Of a stretch of DNA of 64,000 bases, positions 30,543 to 40,672 are shown piece after piece (positions within the stretch are counted from its first letter, which is position 1; each line of letters starts with the position of its first letter). The DNA is taken from positions 1-64,000 of the forward strand of contig JALWYQ010000014.1 in assembly GCA_027078365.1 (NCBI GenBank), given 5' to 3'. The notes beneath the pieces were generated by a model, which worked only from the letters and a program-made list of their open reading frames with translations, was not told the origin of the DNA and made no database searches. This DNA comes from Phycisphaerae bacterium (GTDB lineage: Bacteria; Planctomycetota; Phycisphaerae; Sedimentisphaerales; Sedimentisphaeraceae). The position numbers were made by a program, and so were the translations under genes.

Positions 30543-33500
30543 CAAGCCCTGCGTCTTCTAATCCCCAAGCAACCAAGAGCAAACAACATCATTGTAACCG
30601 GTTCAGGAACTGTTAAAACTGTATGGCCGTAGAGCTCGTCATTCACATCAGAGATATACTCTAGGGTAAAATCTTCGTCGATAGTAGCGTTCATAATATT
30701 ACTCCAATCATTGATGGATTCATCCCAAAAACGAATATCATCGCTACCTTCAACAAGTGCAAGGAATTCAGTGATAGAAAAATCTGCATCACCGCCCAAA
30801 GCAAGCATACCACCGGTGGACATCTCGACGAAAGAGTCATTATTAAGACCAGTGTCTATTCCAAGCACTCCATCAACAATTACGATACCACCGTTAGTGA
30901 TTGTTAGAGATCCACTGCCAGAGTAGCCTACATAAAGATCATCAGAGCTGCCCCAACTTGAACCAACACCATCGACTACCACACTACCAAAACCAGTTCC
31001 ATAACCAATATAGGCTGAATCGCTACTCGTAACATATCCACCGTTAGTAATAGATAGAGAACCATTGCCATTCTTACCTACACGCACCCAGCCAGAAGTC
31101 TCCCAGCTTGAACCAACACCATCAACGACTACACTACCTACAGAACCAGAATTATTACCAATCACGGCAGAGCCATTTGTTACAACACCACCATTGGTAA
31201 TTGATAATGAACCAGCGTCATCTCTACCTACAGTGAGACCTCTTGAGTTATTCCAACTGGAACCAACACCATCAACTAACACACTACCTTGAGAACCAGA
31301 ATAGAAACCAATGCGGCCAGAATCGCTTGTAACATTTCCGCCATTAATGATTGAGAGAGAACCACTGCCATAATTGCCGATGCGTAAGTAATCAGAAGTA
31401 TTCCAACTTGAGCCCACGCCATCGACTATTACACTACCTACAGAACCAGAAGATCGCCCAATGTTGCCATGGTTACTTGTAACATTTCCACCATTAGTGA
31501 TTGATAGAGAACCGTTGCCACTATGGCCAATACGTAACCAGTCAGCATTCCAATTTGAACCAACACCATCAACCACCACATTGCCTTGAGATTCAGAATA
31601 ACAGCCAATCACACCATCACCACTTGTAACATGCCCGCCATTAGTTATCGAAATAGAGCCACTACCGTTATAGCCAACACGGAGAAGACCTGAAATATCC
31701 CAACATGAACCAACACCATCAATTACCACACTACCTTGAGATCCTGCCTTGTAACCAATATAACCAATAGTACTAGCAATTGATATGCCTTTTGTTATGC
31801 TCACAGAACCACTACCAGAGTAGCCTGCGCCCAAAGGACCACTGCCATCCGCATCTAGGTTGATGGTCATATTCTGGTCAGATGAATTATTCATTACAAT
31901 AGTTTGAGTGGATCCATGTGTAGAGTCAAAGACTAAATCAACATCTGCTATAAGAGCTTTTGTGTTTATAACTCCCGTTCCCTTTAGCTCTTGCGATCCT
32001 GCTAAGAGAGATTTTGTAGTGAGCGTACCTCCATCGAAATTGATTATTCCATCACCCCTACCTGTGTCTACGCCTGTTTCACCGGCCACAGTAACCATTC
32101 CACCATTAGCAATTGAGAGAGAACCGCTAGCATGATAGCCATTGCCAATACCGAGATCACCTGAGTTATTCCAACTTGAACTAACGCCATCAACTACCAC
32201 ACTACCTTGAGATTCAGTATAACAGCCAATCGTGCTAGAGTCGTTTGTAACACTTGCGTCATTAATGATTGAAAGAGAACCGCTAGCATGATAGATATTG
32301 CCAATATCGAGATCGCCTGAATTATTCCAACTTGAACCAGCACCGTCAACTACCACACTACTTTGAGAATCAGCATAACAACCAATCACGCTAGAATCGC
32401 TTGTAACATTTCCACCATTAGTAATTAGTAGAGAACCGCCGACACCGTCACCGACACCGACAGAAAGAATATATGAATTCTCCCAACTTGAACCAACGCC
32501 ATCAACTACCGCAATACCTTGGGAACCAATATATCCAGAATAACTTGTAATATTTCCGCCATTAACAATTAATAGAGAACCAATACCATATCCAGCAACA
32601 GTGACATCTCTTGAATTATTCCAACTTGAACCAACGCCATCAACGACTACTCTGCCTACAGAACCAGAAGAGTAACCAATGCAACTAGAATCGCTTGTAA
32701 CATTTCCACCATTAGTGATTAATAAAGAACCGTTACCACCAGAGCCGATATAAAGATTGTTAGAGCTAAGATTTGAACCAACACCATCAACTATTACATT
32801 ACCTACAGAACCAGATTTATTAGCAATATAGCTATAACCACTTACAACATTACCGCCATTAGTGATTGATAGAGAACCATTGCCTTTTCTTCCGACAAGA
32901 AGATCATAAGAAGTCTGCCAACTTGAACCAACGCCATCAACTGTTACGCTACCTTGGGAACCCGTATTGTAACCAATATATCCGTTATAACTAGCAACTG
33001 ATAAGCCATCTGTTATACTCATGGAACCGCTGCCAGAGTAACCTGCACCTAAATAGCTGCTACCAGTAGCATCTAGATTTATTGTTATATCTTGCTCGGA
33101 TGAATTATCCATTACAAAGGTTTGATGGAGCCCATGTGTAGAGTCAAATACTAAATCAGTATCTACTACAAGTGCTTTTGTATTTATAGTTCCCGTTCCT
33201 TTTAGCTCTTGCGAACCCGCTAAAAGAGATTTTGTAGTTAGCGTACCTCCATCAAAGTTGATTATTCCATCGCCACCAGACCTACCTACAAGTGTTCCAG
33301 TAGCCACAGTAACTATTCCACCATCAATAATTGAGAGAGAACCGCTGCCATAATTACCGATACGTAACCAGTCAGAAGTCTGCCAACTTGAACCAATGCC
33401 ATCAACTATTACATTACCTACAGAACCAGAATCTTCGCCAATGTTGCCATGGTCACTTGTAACATGTCCACCATTAGTAATTGAGAGAGAACCGTTGCCA

Positions 33501-34588
33501 CCAGAACCAACAAAAAGATCACCAGAGCTGTCCCAGCTCGAACCAACTCCATCAACTACCACGCTACCTTGAGAGCCAGATCCGTAACCAATATAGCCAT
33601 AACCACTTGTAACATGACCGCCATTAGTTATCGATAGAGAACCACTACCTTCATTTCCCACATAAAGATGTCTCGAGGCGTCCCAACTTGAACCAACACC
33701 ATCAACCGTTACGCTACCTTGAGAACCGGCATTATAACCTATGTAGCCGTCATCGCTAGCAACTCTTACGCCTTCTGTTACACTCATAGAACCACTACCA
33801 GAGTAGCCTGCGCCTAAATAGTCACTGCCATCGGCATCTAGGTTGATTGTTATATTTTGCTCAGATGAATTGTTCATTACAAAGGTTTGATTAAGCCCAT
33901 GGGTAGACTCAAATACTAGATCAGCGTCTACTATGATCGCTTTTGTATTTATAGTTCCCGTTCCCTTTAGATCTTGCGAGCCCGCTAAAAGAGATTTTGT
34001 AGTTAGCGTACCTCCATCAAAGTTGATTATTCCATCGCCACCAAACCTACCGACACGTGTTTTAGCAGCCACAGTAACTATTCCGCCATTAGTGATTGAT
34101 AATGAACCATTACCATAAGTGCCGACAAGAAGATCATCCGAGATGTTCCAACTGGAATCAACACCATCAACCACTACATTGCCTTGAGAACCAGATGAGA
34201 AACCAATACGACCATAACGACTTGTAACATGCCCACCATTAGTAATTGAGAGAGAACCGTTGCCACCAGAACGACCAACACCACCGCCGACATATAACCA
34301 GATAGAGGTCTGCCAACTTGAACCAACACCATCAACTGACACGCTACCTTGGGAATCAGAAGAGTAACCAATCACGCCATTACCACTTGTAACATTTCCG
34401 CCATCAGTAATTGAGAGAGAACCTGTGTCAGTTTTTCCTACATAGGCATCAGTATTTTGATCCCAAAGACTTGGATCAGCTGGGTCTACGTCGCCAGTTA
34501 AGGTAACATCACCATAAGCGAAAGTGGTTAAAATAAAGAAAGAAACTGCAACTACGAAAAAAACGAAAGAACTTAGTTTTCTCTTCAT
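30530..34588 (-). CDS. giant secreted T5SS/PEP-CTERM-associated repeat protein, tandem paralogue
   Basis: 17 repeat units (hand count); VPEPVTMMLFALGCLGIRRRR tail; start set at ATG 34588 (GGGAGAT RBS) rather than 34636. Confidence 0.9.
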   Translation of the reverse strand: MKRKLSSFVFFVVAVSFFILTTFAYGDVTLTGDVDPADPSLWDQNTDAYVGKTDTGSLSITDGGNVTSGNGVIGYSSDSQGSVSVDGVGSSWQTSIWLYVGGGVGRSGGNGSLSITNGGHVTSRYGRIGFSSGSQGNVVVDGVDSSWNISDDLLVGTYGNGSLSITNGGIVTVAAKTRVGRFGGDGIINFDGGTLTTKSLLAGSQDLKGTGTINTKAIIVDADLVFESTHGLNQTFVMNNSSEQNITINLDADGSDYLGAGYSGSGSMSVTEGVRVASDDGYIGYNAGSQGSVTVDGVGSSWDASRHLYVGNEGSGSLSITNGGHVTSGYGYIGYGSGSQGSVVVDGVGSSWDSSGDLFVGSGGNGSLSITNGGHVTSDHGNIGEDSGSVGNVIVDGIGSSWQTSDWLRIGNYGSGSLSIIDGGIVTVATGTLVGRSGGDGIINFDGGTLTTKSLLAGSQELKGTGTINTKALVVDTDLVFDSTHGLHQTFVMDNSSEQDITINLDATGSSYLGAGYSGSGSMSITDGLSVASYNGYIGYNTGSQGSVTVDGVGSSWQTSYDLLVGRKGNGSLSITNGGNVVSGYSYIANKSGSVGNVIVDGVGSNLSSNNLYIGSGGNGSLLITNGGNVTSDSSCIGYSSGSVGRVVVDGVGSSWNNSRDVTVAGYGIGSLLIVNGGNITSYSGYIGSQGIAVVDGVGSSWENSYILSVGVGDGVGGSLLITNGGNVTSDSSVIGCYADSQSSVVVDGAGSSWNNSGDLDIGNIYHASGSLSIINDASVTNDSSTIGCYTESQGSVVVDGVSSSWNNSGDLGIGNGYHASGSLSIANGGMVTVAGETGVDTGRGDGIINFDGGTLTTKSLLAGSQELKGTGVINTKALIADVDLVFDSTHGSTQTIVMNNSSDQNMTINLDADGSGPLGAGYSGSGSVSITKGISIASTIGYIGYKAGSQGSVVIDGVGSCWDISGLLRVGYNGSGSISITNGGHVTSGDGVIGCYSESQGNVVVDGVGSNWNADWLRIGHSGNGSLSITNGGNVTSNHGNIGRSSGSVGSVIVDGVGSSWNTSDYLRIGNYGSGSLSIINGGNVTSDSGRIGFYSGSQGSVLVDGVGSSWNNSRGLTVGRDDAGSLSITNGGVVTNGSAVIGNNSGSVGSVVVDGVGSSWETSGWVRVGKNGNGSLSITNGGYVTSSDSAYIGYGTGFGSVVVDGVGSSWGSSDDLYVGYSGSGSLTITNGGIVIVDGVLGIDTGLNNDSFVEMSTGGMLALGGDADFSITEFLALVEGSDDIRFWDESINDWSNIMNATIDEDFTLEYISDVNDELYGHTVLTVPEPVTMMLFALGCLGIRRRRACNRR

Positions 34589-34748
34589 AAATAATCTCCC
34601 TTTTTTTGAATGTATTGCAAAGTCTGCGCAGAACATCTACGCATACTCCTCATTTGTGGAAAAAGAGACTGTGCTTAAGAAATGTCTTCCTTTTCTCTTT
34701 CTCTCTCAAGCGGGAATTTCCAAATCGACAACGCCCGATAATAGAATT

Positions 34749-34777
34749 AGCATAACTTACTTGAGGCAAATAGTCAA
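34749..34777 (-). promoter_or_regulatory. sigma70 promoter TTGACT-N17-TATGCT for the 34588-30530 gene
   Basis: Hexamers read directly; conserved with the paralogue. Confidence 0.7.
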
Positions 34778-34933
34778 GTATATTAAGTGATGCGCAGCCC
34801 TCCTTGCTGTCTTAACCATTGATTTTAGCACAAACTAAAGAAACTATTGATAGCCAATGAAATCTTGCGAGTTCGTGGCTAATCTGTTATTATCACCGAG
34901 TAAATCTAACAAGGACTGTTATTGGAGTTTGTC

Positions 34934-36115
34934 ATGAAAAAAAGGATTCTTGCCTCTACACTTCTCTTTGCAATTTTAGTTATTAATGGCTGTAAAACTA
35001 CCCCTGCCAAAAAAGAAAAAAATTACAATAGAGCTCTGCTACCGAGTGAGAAGGCTTTGGTAAAGATAACTGACCCACGAGAGATACCTAATTTCACAAA
35101 CGCATTTAAAAATCCATTTTTACTCGAAGAAGCGATAAATAATTCTCTCGATTACATGAGTAAACCATCAAGTGAAACATTTTTTCCAACATGCGGAATC
35201 TCACATGAACAGATAAAAAAAAGTCTCAAAGTCTTTAAGGAAATCTTAAATTCAAATATGACTCCTGAGCAAAAGAATCAGCTCGTTAGAAGTAAATTTG
35301 ATATCTACACATCTATTGGTTGTGATAACCGCGGAACTGTCTTGTTCACTGGCTACTACACACCAATATTTAACGGCTCTCTTAAAAGAACCGAGAGGTT
35401 CAAATACCCCCTCTACAAACAACCTAGCGATCTGGTTAAAGATGATAAGGGCAATATTCTTGGAAGAAGAACTAAAGACGGCGGCTTAACAAAATATCCA
35501 TCTAGGGCAGAATTGCAAAGAAGCAATATCCTAGATGGCAATGAGTTAGTATGGCTGGAAGATCCATTTGAAGTCTATATTGCGCATGTACAGGGCTCTG
35601 CCAAGATAAGACTGCCTGATAACAAACTCATAACGGTTGGATACGCCGCAACAAACGGACATGAATACAAGAGCATCTCCAATAATCTAGCCAATAGAGG
35701 GATGATTCCTATTGAAAAAATGAGCCTCTCTGCAATGATAAAATTCTTTAAGGCCAATCCAAATCAGGTTGCAAAATACACCAATAGCAACCCTCGCTTT
35801 GTATTCTTTCGTATCACCAAAACAGATCCGACCGGCAGCCTTAACGAGCCTGTGATACCTATGCGTAGTATTGCCACGGATAAAACAATCTTTCCAAGAG
35901 CTTCAATCTGTTTTATAGACACAAAACTACCGAGAAAGATTGGAAGTACGATAGATACACTGCCATACCAAGGATTTGCACTAGACCAAGATACAGGCGG
36001 CGCAATCAGAGCTGCCGGCAGGTGCGATATCTATGTGGGCCAAGGTGATGACGCTGGTGTCATCGCTGGAAAAACCTATCAAGAGGGAAGGCTCTACTAC
36101 TTGATTGCAAAGTAG
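34934..36115 (+). CDS. mltA: membrane-bound lytic murein transglycosylase A (lipoprotein)
   Basis: Lipobox VINGC; FTGYYTPIFNGSLKRTERFKYPLYKQP; C-terminal 3D domain FALDQDTGGAIRAAGRCDIYVGQG. Confidence 0.93.
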   Translation: MKKRILASTLLFAILVINGCKTTPAKKEKNYNRALLPSEKALVKITDPREIPNFTNAFKNPFLLEEAINNSLDYMSKPSSETFFPTCGISHEQIKKSLKVFKEILNSNMTPEQKNQLVRSKFDIYTSIGCDNRGTVLFTGYYTPIFNGSLKRTERFKYPLYKQPSDLVKDDKGNILGRRTKDGGLTKYPSRAELQRSNILDGNELVWLEDPFEVYIAHVQGSAKIRLPDNKLITVGYAATNGHEYKSISNNLANRGMIPIEKMSLSAMIKFFKANPNQVAKYTNSNPRFVFFRITKTDPTGSLNEPVIPMRSIATDKTIFPRASICFIDTKLPRKIGSTIDTLPYQGFALDQDTGGAIRAAGRCDIYVGQGDDAGVIAGKTYQEGRLYYLIAK

Positions 36116-36117
36116 TG

Positions 36118-38010
36118 CTAAAGCTCTAACTCTTCCCAGCGTTTGTAGAGTTGGTCTAGAGTTCCTTGTGCATCTTTTAGGGTCTCGTTGGTTTTGGCAA
36201 TCTCTTCACTGCTTTGTTTATAGAAATCAGATGATGCCATCTTCTCGTGAATTTCTGCTATCTGCAACTCTAAAGATTCTATCTTAGCAGGAATTGCTTC
36301 TAACTCACGAGATTCCTTGTAGCTTAGCTTGCGTTTTAATGGAGTTGCCGGTTTTGGTTTAGATTTTGGTTTCGGCTTTTCCTTCATGGTAGCCTCAGCA
36401 ACAGCAGTATCCTTGCGCTGGCGCAGATAGTCGTCGTAGCCACCAAAATACTCTTTTACGTAACCATCTTTCTCAATAGCTAGAGTTGAAGTAACCACAT
36501 TATTAAGAAATTCTCTATCGTGGCTAACCATTAAGACGGTTCCCTTGTACTTAGATATTAACTCTTCCAAGAGCTCTAGCGTTTCAATATCTAAGTCATT
36601 GGTTGGCTCATCAAGAACCAAAACATTTGATGGTTTGGCGAATATTCGTGCAAGCAGTAATCTATTTCTTTCCCCACCAGACAATGCCGACACAAGAGAC
36701 CTTGAGCGAGATGGCATGAATAAGAAATCTTGCAAATACCCTATGACGTTTCTTGGTTCACCATCAATAGTAAGAGTCGTATAGCCATCTGCGACGTTAT
36801 CCATGACTGTCTTGTTTTCGTCAAGCTGCGCATGCAATTGATCAAAATAGGCAATCTCAAGATTTGTACCAAGCTCGATTGACCCAGACGTTGGTTTTAG
36901 CTTTCCTAGAATCAAGTTTAACAGTGTTGTTTTGCCTGCACCGTTCGGGCCAATTATACCAATCTTATCACCGCGCATAATCGTAGTTTCAAAACTAGAG
37001 ATTATTTTCCTATCCGGAGTATAAAAGAAACTAACATCTTTACATTTAGCAACGAGCTGTCCTGAGTTTTTCGCCTGTTGCAATTGAAACTTAACATTGC
37101 CCACTTTAGCTCTGCGATTAGCCCTTTCCTGACGCATTGCCTTTAGAGCCCGAACACGACCTTCGTTTCTAGTACGCCTACCTTGAATCCCCCGCCTAAT
37201 CCATACTTCTTCCTGTGCTAAACGTTTGTCAAATTTTTCCTGCTGGGCAATCTGCGCATTAACTGCATCGGTCTTGCGTTTTAGATATGTTTGATAGTCA
37301 CAGGAATAACTCGTTAGCCTACCATCGTCTATTTCGATAATTCTAGTAGCAAGGTTTTTTAGAAAGGATCTATCGTGAGTTATAAATAGCATTGTGATAT
37401 TGGAATTCAATAAGAACTCTTCAATCCAATCGATGCTTTCGATATCAAGGTGGTTTGTCGGTTCGTCTAGAAGCAATATATCTGGTTTACTAACGAGGGC
37501 TTTGGCCAAGTGAACGCGTCTCTTAAGCCCTGCCGATAGAGATTCAAATTCGGCATCTGCTTCAAGCTTCATCCTAGAGATAACCGTCTCAACTTGCTGA
37601 CCAACTTGCCAACCGCCAGCCGCTTCAATCTCATTTGAGAGCTTATCTAATCTAGCCAAGAGCCTTGAATCTTCATGATTGTTAGCTAGCTCAGCTGTTA
37701 AATTATGATACTCATTTAAAAGCTCTCCCTGCTTACCAAGACCTGCGGTGACTTCATGATAGACGCTACCCTTTATTCCCGCAGGGACCTGCTGAGAGAG
37801 TCTCGCTATTTTAAGACCATTCTGTCGCTCAATATGCCCACTAATCGGCTCTAAGTCTCCAGCTATTAGCTTAATCAAAGTAGTTTTACCATTGCCATTT
37901 CTTCCAAGCAGACAAACCCTCTCTCCCCGTTCAATGGCTAAGTTTGCCTTCTCAAGCAAAAGCGGGCCGCCATAACCCATATCAACGTCTCTTAGTAACA
38001 ATAATGCCAT
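36118..38010 (-). CDS. uup: ABC-F family ATPase, Uup-like
   Basis: Two Walker A (GRNGNGKTT, GPNGAGKTT), LLLDEPTNHLD and LVLDEPTNDLD; Uup-type coiled-coil C-terminus. Confidence 0.92.
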   Translation of the reverse strand: MALLLLRDVDMGYGGPLLLEKANLAIERGERVCLLGRNGNGKTTLIKLIAGDLEPISGHIERQNGLKIARLSQQVPAGIKGSVYHEVTAGLGKQGELLNEYHNLTAELANNHEDSRLLARLDKLSNEIEAAGGWQVGQQVETVISRMKLEADAEFESLSAGLKRRVHLAKALVSKPDILLLDEPTNHLDIESIDWIEEFLLNSNITMLFITHDRSFLKNLATRIIEIDDGRLTSYSCDYQTYLKRKTDAVNAQIAQQEKFDKRLAQEEVWIRRGIQGRRTRNEGRVRALKAMRQERANRRAKVGNVKFQLQQAKNSGQLVAKCKDVSFFYTPDRKIISSFETTIMRGDKIGIIGPNGAGKTTLLNLILGKLKPTSGSIELGTNLEIAYFDQLHAQLDENKTVMDNVADGYTTLTIDGEPRNVIGYLQDFLFMPSRSRSLVSALSGGERNRLLLARIFAKPSNVLVLDEPTNDLDIETLELLEELISKYKGTVLMVSHDREFLNNVVTSTLAIEKDGYVKEYFGGYDDYLRQRKDTAVAEATMKEKPKPKSKPKPATPLKRKLSYKESRELEAIPAKIESLELQIAEIHEKMASSDFYKQSSEEIAKTNETLKDAQGTLDQLYKRWEELEL

Positions 38011-38135
38011 TAATAGCCTTTCTAGCCATGTTGAAACTAAACTCTACCCGTAAATCGCATAACAATTTCTATTGCCAGAGATTTGAATATGATTACGTTA
38101 AGTGGTAGAGTGCTTTGGTAGAATTAAGAATTGCC

Positions 38136-38672
38136 TTATTTAATCAGCTTAGAAACCTCTCTAAATTTTGGATGTTCAGCTGTGCCTAGTAAATCAAATA
38201 GAGTCATCTCAAGAGAACTTATAGAAATAGATTCAGCCCTCATACGCTCTATTGCAATGCGTTTATTATTTAAATCTCTAGAGCTTATAGCGTCGCTGAC
38301 AACTTCGACGTTATAGCCTTTTCTTGCAAGGTCTCTAGAGGTCTGATACACACAAATGTGACTCTCAATACCGCACACTATTACATCTTTGACTCCAAGA
38401 GAACTTAGTTTTTTGTCAAATTCTTCACAAAGACTGCAACTAAAACACATCTTGTCAATAGGGGCGACTGTTAGATGTTTGGAAATTGACTCAGGGAAAT
38501 CTCCAAGAGCCCTCGGGTTTTGCCTACACCACAATATTGGCATATCTAGGTAGTTTGCAGCAATGGCAAGTTTGGAAATATTCTCTACAAGACTATCGTT
38601 TTGAGCAATAACAGAGAGTAGTCTTTCTTGAACATCAACAATAACTAAAGCTGCATCAATTACATTATTCAT
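38136..38672 (-). CDS. isochorismatase-family cysteine hydrolase
   Basis: ALVIVDVQERLL Asp; DVIVCGIESHICVYQTSRDLARKGYNVEVVSDAISSR catalytic Cys region. Confidence 0.9.
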   Translation of the reverse strand: MNNVIDAALVIVDVQERLLSVIAQNDSLVENISKLAIAANYLDMPILWCRQNPRALGDFPESISKHLTVAPIDKMCFSCSLCEEFDKKLSSLGVKDVIVCGIESHICVYQTSRDLARKGYNVEVVSDAISSRDLNNKRIAIERMRAESISISSLEMTLFDLLGTAEHPKFREVSKLIK

Positions 38673-38821
38673 AACATAAAACTCCTAAGGTGAATTTATA
38701 AAAATCTCCTGGCAAACCAGTGTTCTTTTATTGCCAAAGAGTGAAATATCAGGGCTTTCCCCTACACAAATACCTATGATTTTATTTGTAGCCACTCGGA
38801 GACAACTAATGAAGGAGAGGC

Positions 38822-39889
38822 TTAATTTTCTTCAGATAGCCTAATCTTGAAACTAAGTCTCTTTTTAGCCCCAAGATCTCTGGATGCTAGCTCAACATCA
38901 CCCTGCAATGATTGCACCTCTACAAACTCTGCATCTCCGCTATCTGCGCAGTATTGAGGCCTAATGAAGTTCAAAGAATTAAGCTCTGAATCCAACCTTC
39001 TCGCCAACCTAACATTCGCAATAAAGGCATCTGGACTAATCTCACCGCTACGTAAGACGAATTCTCGAAGTTCTGGGTAAGTAACATTGTCGATAGCTAA
39101 CATTTTTTGACTATCGTTATAGAGAATCAACTTGTTTCTTTTTGAAAGAGGCCAAATCGCCTTTGCTTTTGTGAAAAAATCTGCGATTCTCTCAGCTGGT
39201 GCCGAAATTGTATAATCTACATTCTTATTATTGCGTTTAACCATAACCTCATCTAGCAATGAATTGCTATACACTGCCTGCGCCAATACTTTATTTGCCG
39301 TTACAATATTATCAACCTTAATATCAAGGGTTACAGTTGAGAGGTTGTTGGTAACGGCAGACTCTGACAGTTTACCGTCAGATTTATTTTCAACTTCATC
39401 GATATCGCTGACGTTAGAGACAAGGACCGGCTTTGGAGGAGCTTTGACTTCGCTTTTATTTGCCGCAGTATTCAATCCTGAGAGTTTGTCGTTAGATAAT
39501 GCTAGTATTTGATTATTCTCTGGCTCAACTGGAGCAAAAACCTGCCAGACTACAAATCCAAGCCCAATAACTAGAACAATCACCGCTGCTAAACTTGAGA
39601 GATGACGAATAATCAAACTCTTATAACTACCATTTGTGCTGGTGTATTCATGAAGCAAGACCTTACGCTCTAATCTCGATTTGATATCATCTAAGAGGTG
39701 CTCTGGTGCTTTTTCTCGCGGAATAGCTGCCAACAACTCCCTTTGACGAGAAAGCTCTTGTACCTTCTTGGAGAATTTCTCATCATGCGCCATGAGACGC
39801 TTAACCTGAGTGACTTGCCTTTCCGAAAGCTCACCATCTAGGTAACCATTGATAAGTTCTTCTATGGATAGTTTTTCAAAATCTTCCAT
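38822..39889 (-). CDS. membrane anti-sigma factor
   Basis: IEELINGYLDGELSERQVTQVKRLMAHDEKFSKKV; single TM; directly follows the ECF sigma gene. Confidence 0.8.
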   Translation of the reverse strand: MEDFEKLSIEELINGYLDGELSERQVTQVKRLMAHDEKFSKKVQELSRQRELLAAIPREKAPEHLLDDIKSRLERKVLLHEYTSTNGSYKSLIIRHLSSLAAVIVLVIGLGFVVWQVFAPVEPENNQILALSNDKLSGLNTAANKSEVKAPPKPVLVSNVSDIDEVENKSDGKLSESAVTNNLSTVTLDIKVDNIVTANKVLAQAVYSNSLLDEVMVKRNNKNVDYTISAPAERIADFFTKAKAIWPLSKRNKLILYNDSQKMLAIDNVTYPELREFVLRSGEISPDAFIANVRLARRLDSELNSLNFIRPQYCADSGDAEFVEVQSLQGDVELASRDLGAKKRLSFKIRLSEEN

Positions 39890-40506
39890 TACGCCAAGGC
39901 CTCTTTAAGTATTTCCCTTAGATTTGCACGTGCTCTAAAGACTCTACTCTTAACTGTACCAATCTCAACATTGAGAATCTCTGATATATCAGAATAGCTC
40001 AGAGCTTCTATTTCCCTTAACAGGATAACTATCTTGTGTTGCTCCTCAAGTTTACTTATGGCGGCATAGATGAGCTCACGAGTCTCATGTTGACTAGCAA
40101 TTTTAACTGGGTCAAAATCGCCTTGGTCATTTAAATAAGATTTGAGAGTTTTCACAGAATCATTATCACAAATCTTGAGAGCCTCATCAATCGACTTAAA
40201 ACCAATGCTCGCACGTCTTTTGATAAAATTCAGGGTTAAGTTAACAGCAATTCGATAGAGCCACGTATAAAACGTACTACGTAATTTGAAATCGCCTATC
40301 TTTTCTATAACTTTGACAAACGTATCCTGTGTTAGTTCCGCAGCATCATCTGGATTTAGGCAAATTCTATAGATAACGCTATAAATACGATCTTGATACT
40401 TCAACAAGAGAGTGTTAAGAGCCTCTAGGTCGCCATTTTGGCAATTTATCACCAATGAAAGGTCATCTATCTTATGATTCTGTTTCTTTTTATTTGCCTG
40501 AGCCAA
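39889..40506 (-). CDS. ECF RNA polymerase sigma factor
   Basis: sigma2 (LLKYQDRIYSVIYRICLNPDDAAELTQDTFVKVIEKI...FYTWLYRIAVNLTLNFIKRR) and sigma4 (ALSYSDISEILNVEIGTVKSRVFRARANLREIL). Confidence 0.95.
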   Translation of the reverse strand: MAQANKKKQNHKIDDLSLVINCQNGDLEALNTLLLKYQDRIYSVIYRICLNPDDAAELTQDTFVKVIEKIGDFKLRSTFYTWLYRIAVNLTLNFIKRRASIGFKSIDEALKICDNDSVKTLKSYLNDQGDFDPVKIASQHETRELIYAAISKLEEQHKIVILLREIEALSYSDISEILNVEIGTVKSRVFRARANLREILKEALA

Positions 40507-40672
40507 CGTAATTCTCTGCTAAGAGCTAAACTGTTATGGTGTTATGCTTCAAAAACAATTGGTACTAAATCGAAAATACAGTGCTACATCATCGCAAATA
40601 ACACGGCTAAGGTCAATATAAATTAGGAATTGCTCTTGGGCAACGAGTAGGTTTTCTGGAGATTCTCAAATA

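Noticed and set aside
25345-34118. Many antisense ORFs (60-101 aa) with repeated PSTxTLPTEPE / PPLVIxREPLPS motifs on the + strand
   Set aside because: They are reverse-complement shadows of the SLSITNGG/VDGVGSSW repeats; the repetitive codon pattern keeps the opposite frame open.
25179-34588. Possible CRISPR array because of regular ~168-bp periodicity
   Set aside because: Units are in-frame coding repeats far too long for CRISPR repeats, with no unique spacers and no cas genes nearby.
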